Origin: Celoporthe dispersa
Lineage: Eukaryota > Ascomycota > Sordariomycetes > Diaporthales > Cryphonectriaceae
Reading direction: 5' to 3'
Length of the DNA stretch: 64,000 nucleotides
NCBI GenBank assembly: GCA_016584495.1
Contig: WAID01000003.1
Coordinates: forward strand, 4,340,001 to 4,404,000
Positions 58,143 through 64,000 of the stretch are shown one piece after another. A program made the position numbers and the translations under genes. Numbering within the stretch: position 1 is the first letter of the stretch; every line of letters starts with the position of its first letter. A model generated the notes under the pieces. That model worked only from the letters and a program-made list of their open reading frames with translations. It searched no databases and had not been told where the DNA came from.

Positions 58143-58156
58143 ACGCAGTACTGCGT
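58143..58156. other. Perfect 14-bp palindrome
   Basis: ACGCAGTACTGCGT in gene-free sequence. No associated gene is close, so function is unknown. Confidence 0.4.
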
Positions 58157-60242
58157 CCTCGGTACCTCAGCGGACAGACCAGAGCCTGTAATTTCCGATT
58201 GGTCGTTCCCCTCCTGGGTACCCCCAGGCCGAGCAGCTTGGTCATCTCCATGGCTAGCCCCAGGCCTGACCCGGCCGATTCGGAGATTTCGCGACCTGAA
58301 TACTGGGAGGGTCGTGGTCCGAATCCTGAATGACATGGATGGGTAGCAACAGACTGGCCTGGTCCGTCATCTTTGGTCATCCGAACAACCTGCAGAGTAT
58401 CACAGGTCGACGCCGGAGGAGGGAGGGCAATATAAGTTCAGCCCTGACCAGACAGTGCTGCCGCATATATCTGCCAACCAGGTTCAGGATGGCTGGCGGC
58501 GGTCGGATCAGCCTGCCTGCAGGCTGCAGTCACGCATCTGCATCTCGGCCTCTACACACCCAGGTCCTGGCAAAGCACACCGGCGGACAAGGGCCTCTCC
58601 CCTCACAGACACGCACGTGCGAGCAGGCGAGGTGCCCACAAGATCCGTACTGCGTCCCAGTGCGACGCGACGATCCCTCGGGCTCTGGTAGATGGGTCAC
58701 CGAGCCATAGTCGTGCTGACCGCCCAGGGCGCACCCATACCTTACTTGCCAAAAGGTCTTCCGGTATCTAGGCCTTGACCTCACCACCCTCAACGTTAGC
58801 CCTCCTGCATGCGACTGGTCTGACTCGCGCTTACAGACTGCAGAGATCTCAAGACACACAGGGACCCGATAACCTTACCCCGGCACCCTCTGGGCACCAA
58901 CAGCCCTGCAAGCTACCTGCAACCCGCCGCAGTGACCATGCACCCAAAGAACTGACCCCTGCCTGCTCGCAGCGAGCTCCCACAGCGTCCAACCCCCCCT
59001 CCCCCTCTTCTCCCTCCCCCCGGCAGAGCTCACCATCGGCTTAACACAAGCCTCGTCACAACCAGGTGAAGATGACGGGCAGCCAGAAACCATGTCAGAG
59101 AGCGCACGGCGCGTGCATGACTATCGCATCCTTCGCTCGCTTCTCGCCGCGTCGAGTAATGCGCACTGATCGTCGAGAGCCGAAAGGTCCGGACCCTCGT
59201 TCGGCAGCCCGGAACCGGGGGAGGGGGGTCCCACAGGTCTCGTGCAGGAACAGAGAGGCCTGGGCCTTGCGCGACACAGTCATCTTTCGAGCCCCGCGCC
59301 TGACGACCCCACGGCAGTTGCAGGCGCGATCGTACGATCACCGCAGTACCACACAGCCAGAGGAGAGGGGGCGCGCCGGGTCTCGACTACCTGCTAACCA
59401 CGCGGGAGCGTTTCATGTTGAGTACGCCCTCCCACCTCCCACCTTCCCCCCGGAGCTGGTGATCCAGCTCTGTCAGCTCCGTGCTACCATGTGATGTGGA
59501 ACCGCGTCAGCCTGTGTACTAGTTTGCCTGAATGGACGTCGGCGATCCTGTTCGAAGGGCCTCAGGAAAGGACGAGGCGATGAGAATGCCCCGGGGCGTC
59601 AAGGCTAATGGTTCTAAGGCTGATAGGTACCTGGGCGCGGTAGAGCGCCTCCCGGAGGGGGAGGGGAGAGGGAGGTGAGGGGCATGTAGCGAGCCCTCGG
59701 ACCCCTGTGGGCCAGCCTTGGAGCTCACCGCAAGGTATCGACTATGCAAGCTCTCTATCTGCTGCGGCGCGGAGGGCGGGATACGTGACATCGCGGCCAC
59801 GGCATGATACCCCCTTTCGAGTTCAACCTGAGGTCCAGTCTCCATGCGGCTGCACTCTTGCGCCGTGGTTGGCCCGGCCTGATGCTCAGTATCTGCAGCG
59901 GAATGCAAGGGCAAAAGACACACACCCCACACGAAGCTCTAGCGGTATACCGTCTGACTACGTGCCGGGCACAGCAGCACGGACCCCAAAGCCTACCTAG
60001 AGGCCTGGCGTTTTCCCTCACACCATCGCCATGATCACGTTGCGGCCCAACGGAGCACAGCAGAGGGCATCAGGCTCCAAGAGACATATCCCCTCAGGGT
60101 GCAGAGGATATCCTTCAGACCCCGAGCGGCAGCCAGACGCACACCATTCCCACCATCTGGGAGCGGCAGCTCGGGTGAATCGCACGGTACGACTGTTGAG
60201 GTCTCGTCATCACAACCGACAGGACAGGGTGGTAGTAGTCCT

Positions 60243-60260
60243 GGGTACCCCGGGGTACCC
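60243..60260. other. Perfect 18-bp palindrome
   Basis: GGGTACCCCGGGGTACCC, in gene-free GC-rich sequence about 45 bp left of the (TCC)12 array. Confidence 0.5.
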
Positions 60261-60303
60261 ACACGGCCCAGGGTAGCTCCACGGCTGCAGGATACCAGCC
60301 ACA

Positions 60304-60339
60304 TCCTCCTCCTCCTCCTCCTCCTCCTCCTCCTCCTCC
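60304..60339 (+). repeat. (TCC)12 microsatellite
   Basis: Twelve perfect TCC units followed by imperfect CTCC/CCCT sequence; the whole block is pyrimidine on the + strand. Confidence 0.9.
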
Positions 60340-63300
60340 CTCCTCCCTCTCCCCCTCTCCCTAGGACAAGCCGGGAGCCGCCGCAGCCGGGAAACGTTCA
60401 GACGGGCGCATAGTGACACGCTACTGGTACACGCATGCAAGTGTGAGGCACCTCAGACTTGCGGTGACAGGAAGCCTGCTGGACCACACCTCTTGGCCCT
60501 CGCGAACTAGGCGCAGCGCATATTCCCCTCGGAGGCAAGTAGCCTGCCGCAGAGGGAAAGAGAGAGAGAGAGGACGATGCGAGGTGGTGATCATGCGGTC
60601 GGCGATCTCGTCGTCACTCAACCGCAGCATTCCATGTACAAGCAAGGAAACTCCAGATCGGCGCTGCGTCGCTGCTGCAGGGTGCGGGACTCCCGCACGT
60701 TACTCTACGGGGGCCGGAAATACTACATGTGCCTGACTTGCCCATTTTGAGTTCTTGGTGCGGGCGCGGTGTCCTCGGGATACGGTGCAGGGGCCTGGTC
60801 TCTCTGCTGAAGGCTTTCCCGAAACGAAATGATGAGTCCCTTTTGGTGACTGAAATGGCGGCCTCTGCATCGCATCGGATCACCAAACCCCATCAGGACC
60901 ATGCCGCGGCAAAAAAAAAAGCAAGTTCGCCTCTATCAAGTGGTTAGCTTGACGCGAGCTGAAAGAAGAACGGCTGCGGGCTCGCAAGGCCAACCAACCA
61001 ACTTCTCTCTCTCTCTCTCTCTCTATGTGTGTGTGTGTGTGTGTCAGATTGCTGCTTTCCTGGGCGTACCTCACACACAGCATACTAGAGAAAATAAGAA
61101 CATATCGTCTGTCTCTGGAGCTGGTCAGCAGCATCGATCGGCACAAGACAGGGCTTGCGCACCTCTGAGCTGTGGCGCATGGGAGCCTGGTCCATCGAGT
61201 GCCACACAGACCACATTATCGGCCTCCGTGCGGAGGTGGGCCATGCTCTGCGATACGACTGTCTCTTGCGGCCGCGGCCACCGCTTCCGGTTGTGGGTGG
61301 TGGCAAGTCCCGAGCCCGAGTCCTCGGGATTTGGGACAGGTCAGAAAAAAAGCAATCTGGAGAAGGGCGGGAAGGAGTTTAGCCCACAGCAGATGGCGAG
61401 CGGGCGAGGATGATCTTCACGGCCTCTCTTCGCCTCGCTCGCCTCATCCAGGGCTAAGGGCTGCTGGTTGGCTGGTCGCGGTTGGCTGACGTGCCGATCA
61501 GTTCAACTGGGTTCGGGGGGGGGAGGGGGCAAGAACTCGCCGCGCAAGCAGCTCTATTTCTGATGCCATCTTGTAAGACTCCTCTTGCGAGGGTGTGTGT
61601 GTGTGCACGTGCGTGTGTATGCATGTTGATGGAATCATGTTTCCTTCTTTTTTTTCTCTCTCTTCTTCTCCCTCACACGAGATGATCGACATATAAGATC
61701 ATCGGGCCTTGTTGCCCCATGGCCCCTCCCACCTCCCCAGGGGTGGCCCCCGTTGCGCACGCCGTTACATTAGTAAGTCCAACAGCCTCGCAAACCTGTC
61801 CTCGCCCTGGACGATCAGATAGTACGTTATATTAGTACACTACCTACCATAGCACATACGTGGTAGCCACCTCTATCTATGGTTATTATGGGGGATGGGG
61901 GTGTGCTTCCGGAACGGGAAGGTTGATGTAATCTTGGTTTTTTCTTTTTTTTTTCTCTTTCTTCTTCCCTCTTCAGTTCGTATTATTCCTTGAAGGAAAA
62001 TTTTACAAGGAAATGAAGAAGAAAAAGTCGCCACTGTTTGCGTAATCATGGTTGTTTGTGTTCTTTTTTTCTTTCCTTTTTTCTTTTCTCTTTTTTTTTC
62101 TTTTTTTTCTTTCTTCTTGGGGGGCGGGCGGGCGGCAGTAAGATTAACCTTGTTTGTTTTTTTTCTTCTTTTTCTTCGTTGTCTTTTCGGGGTTACCTCA
62201 TGCTGATCGGTCCCAGTCAGTCGGTGACCCGTGTGAGGCTGAGGATGGCAGGAGGGGGTAATATCGATTTTTACTTCTTCTCTCTAGTAAAAATTATATA
62301 CATTTCTCCCCCGCCCCCCACACACACAAAGAAAAAGAAGAAGGGTTACATACATACGTAGACTACAGAAGAAGCATAGCAGATAATTACGAACCAAAAG
62401 GATTAGTTAGAGTGCTGTCTGTCTGTCTCCCATCCCATGTCTCCGACGGGGTCGGGAGAAGGGGGAGGGAAAAAAAAAAGAAAAAAATTAAAACACAATT
62501 GGCCGCCCCCCCTTCCCTTTTCCCTCCTCTCCCTTCCATCCCAAAACCAAAACCAAAAAAAAAAAAAAACCTGGGTCGATCGATATATGTATGATGCGTG
62601 CGATTGCGTCTTGAATATTTCCCACCGCCGTCTTTGTGCTATCTCCCAGACGCCATGCAGGAGAAAAAAAGAAAAAAGGAAAAAAGAGAGAGAAAGAAAA
62701 AAAAAGAAGAAGTGTGCAAAAGATCATGGGAGAAATTTCCACACATGCGCCTCCTCCACCCTCCCTCTTCCATCCCCCCCCCGACTTTCCTTTTTCCCCC
62801 GCGCCCCTTGCACCGCTTTCAAACCAAAGAAAAAAGGACAGCTGAATTTCTCTCCCCTCTTCCTTTCTCGCCTACCCAAACTATCCCTGTTCCCTCAAAC
62901 GTGAAAGTGTCCCAATTCGTCGATTACGTCTTGCTTCTTCTTTTTTTTTTCTCCCCTTTTTTTTCCTCCTTCTTTTTTTCTTTTTTCAAACCAGACCATC
63001 GCCCTCCCTCCCTTCCCCCGAATAAGAAACCCTCCCCAAAAATAATAATAATTAAAGCTTGGCGCGCCGAGGTTTTGGGTGCGCACAGATTAGGGGGAGT
63101 TATGCCCAACCTGGCACCAGGGCTCACAGAGTCAGCGTGGCTTTTTTTCGTTTCATTCCCGATCGAAGGGTCGCTGGAGGATTCGTACAAGGCCGGGGGG
63201 GGGTTAATCGGTTAGGGGAGGGGGAAGGGGGCTTGTGGCCTTTGAGAGAGAGGGAGCAAAAGCAAAGGGGTATGTATCAATGTCTGTGTGTGTGTGTGTC

Positions 63301-64000
63301 GTGAAACTAGGCCGTGATTTCGTATGACCAATCTGAGAACCTGCCAAGGAAAAAGAAAGAAAGTAAAAAAGGAAAAAAACCGTATATGCTGTGGCCCCAA
63401 CATAATCCCAACTGCCAATCTATAGAGGTGAACTAACAAGACAAAAAAAGAAAAAAAAAAAGTGATGAGGTAGGGGAAACCAAAAAAATTACAGAGAAGA
63501 AGAAGAAGGATGAGAAAAAAAAAGGATTCGCGACAAAGACGAAGCTTTGAGATCATGTGGGAAGGAGAGTGGTGTGAGTGGTCCGGGGGGGGGGGAGTTT
63601 GGGTATCTCAAGCATTATGAAGCGCCTGGCCTGTTCTCCTCCTCCTCCGCAGCTGCCAACTTCCCAAAAAAAAAAAAAGACAAGATGATCTTGAGAGCAT
63701 GTTTTTTTTTCTCCCTTTTCTTTTTCTTCCTTTTCCCTCCTTCTTCTTTCTCTCCTGTTTCCCTTTCCATCTGAGGTACCACAGATTTGAAACTGGTGAC
63801 TGTTTCTTCCAAGCCACCTTCTCCGCCTAGGCAAGATCCGTAAGGCGTCTCTCGTGAGCGCATTCAATTTGGGATCTGCGGACCGTAAATCTTCCGAGAT
63901 GATGTCCAGGGTGACCTCTTGTCGAAGCACCTGGTCACACCTCGTCCGCCCAAAAATAGAAAAAATAAAATAAGATTTCAAGAGTGGTCGCTCGAGCGTT

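Larger units (their letters stand above)
56302..64000. other. Gene-free right end of the window, about 7.7 kb
   Basis: I find no supportable coding gene on either strand. Low-complexity elements are common: T9A12 at 57706-57726 followed by (GA)17 at 57727-57760, (CA)15 at 57843-57872, (TCC)12 at 60304-60339, and CT then TG arrays at 61005-61044. From about 61.9 kb the sequence alternates long A/G-rich and T/C-rich blocks, which looks like leader or trailer sequence of a gene beyond the right edge. Two perfect palindromes (58143-58156 and 60243-60260) are listed separately. Confidence 0.5.

Overview
The window is eukaryotic nuclear DNA from a filamentous ascomycete, most likely a Sordariomycete. 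The genes carry short introns of about 50-155 bp with GT..AG ends and CTAAC/CTGAC-like branch points. The protein set is typically fungal: a group I G-alpha, a CDC25-type Ras exchange factor, GH16 and GH64 glucan-active enzymes, a HAK potassium transporter and a fungal-specific transcription factor. I see no plasmid, phage, CRISPR, rRNA, tRNA or recognisable transposon. The genus cannot be fixed from the sequence alone.

Left third (1-15.4 kb): a gna-1/magB-like G-alpha gene (+), a DUF3716 protein with long homopolymeric tracts (-), a cdc123-like eIF2-assembly factor (-), a cwc21-like splicing factor (+) and a large SH3/WW/RasGEF protein (-). cdc123 and cwc21 diverge from a shared ~650 bp promoter that carries an inverted pair of GAGTCA half-sites. 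Middle (15.4-27.4 kb): almost 12 kb with no gene I can support, packed with microsatellites and long homopolymers. It lies between the start of the RasGEF gene and a divergently transcribed C2H2 plus fungal-specific-domain transcription factor. From 27.4 to 51.3 kb the genes are all on the + strand: the transcription factor, a GPI-type GH16 enzyme, a GH64 enzyme with a C-terminal membrane segment, a HAK potassium transporter, an NSUN5/Rcm1 rRNA cytosine methyltransferase and a DHA1-type MFS exporter. Then come a secreted PLC-like phosphodiesterase (-) and a ketopantoate-reductase-like protein (+). The last 7.7 kb (56.3-64 kb) shows no supportable gene.

The genes do not form an obvious pathway. 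Two are upstream signalling proteins (G-alpha, RasGEF), several are housekeeping (Cdc123, Cwc21, Rcm1), and four act at the wall, membrane or secretory boundary (GH16, GH64, HAK, MFS). No biosynthetic cluster or new multi-gene system stands out.

The most striking pattern is quality-related. Six otherwise well-conserved genes are broken by single-base indels, thirteen in total. Most lie in short G/C runs, and in each case one base restores the conserved family sequence across the junction. A fourteenth indel is possible in the DUF3716 gene. I read these as consensus errors in the assembly, not decay, but this cannot be settled without reads. Coordinates below give the genomic span of each gene, with exon structure in the evidence.
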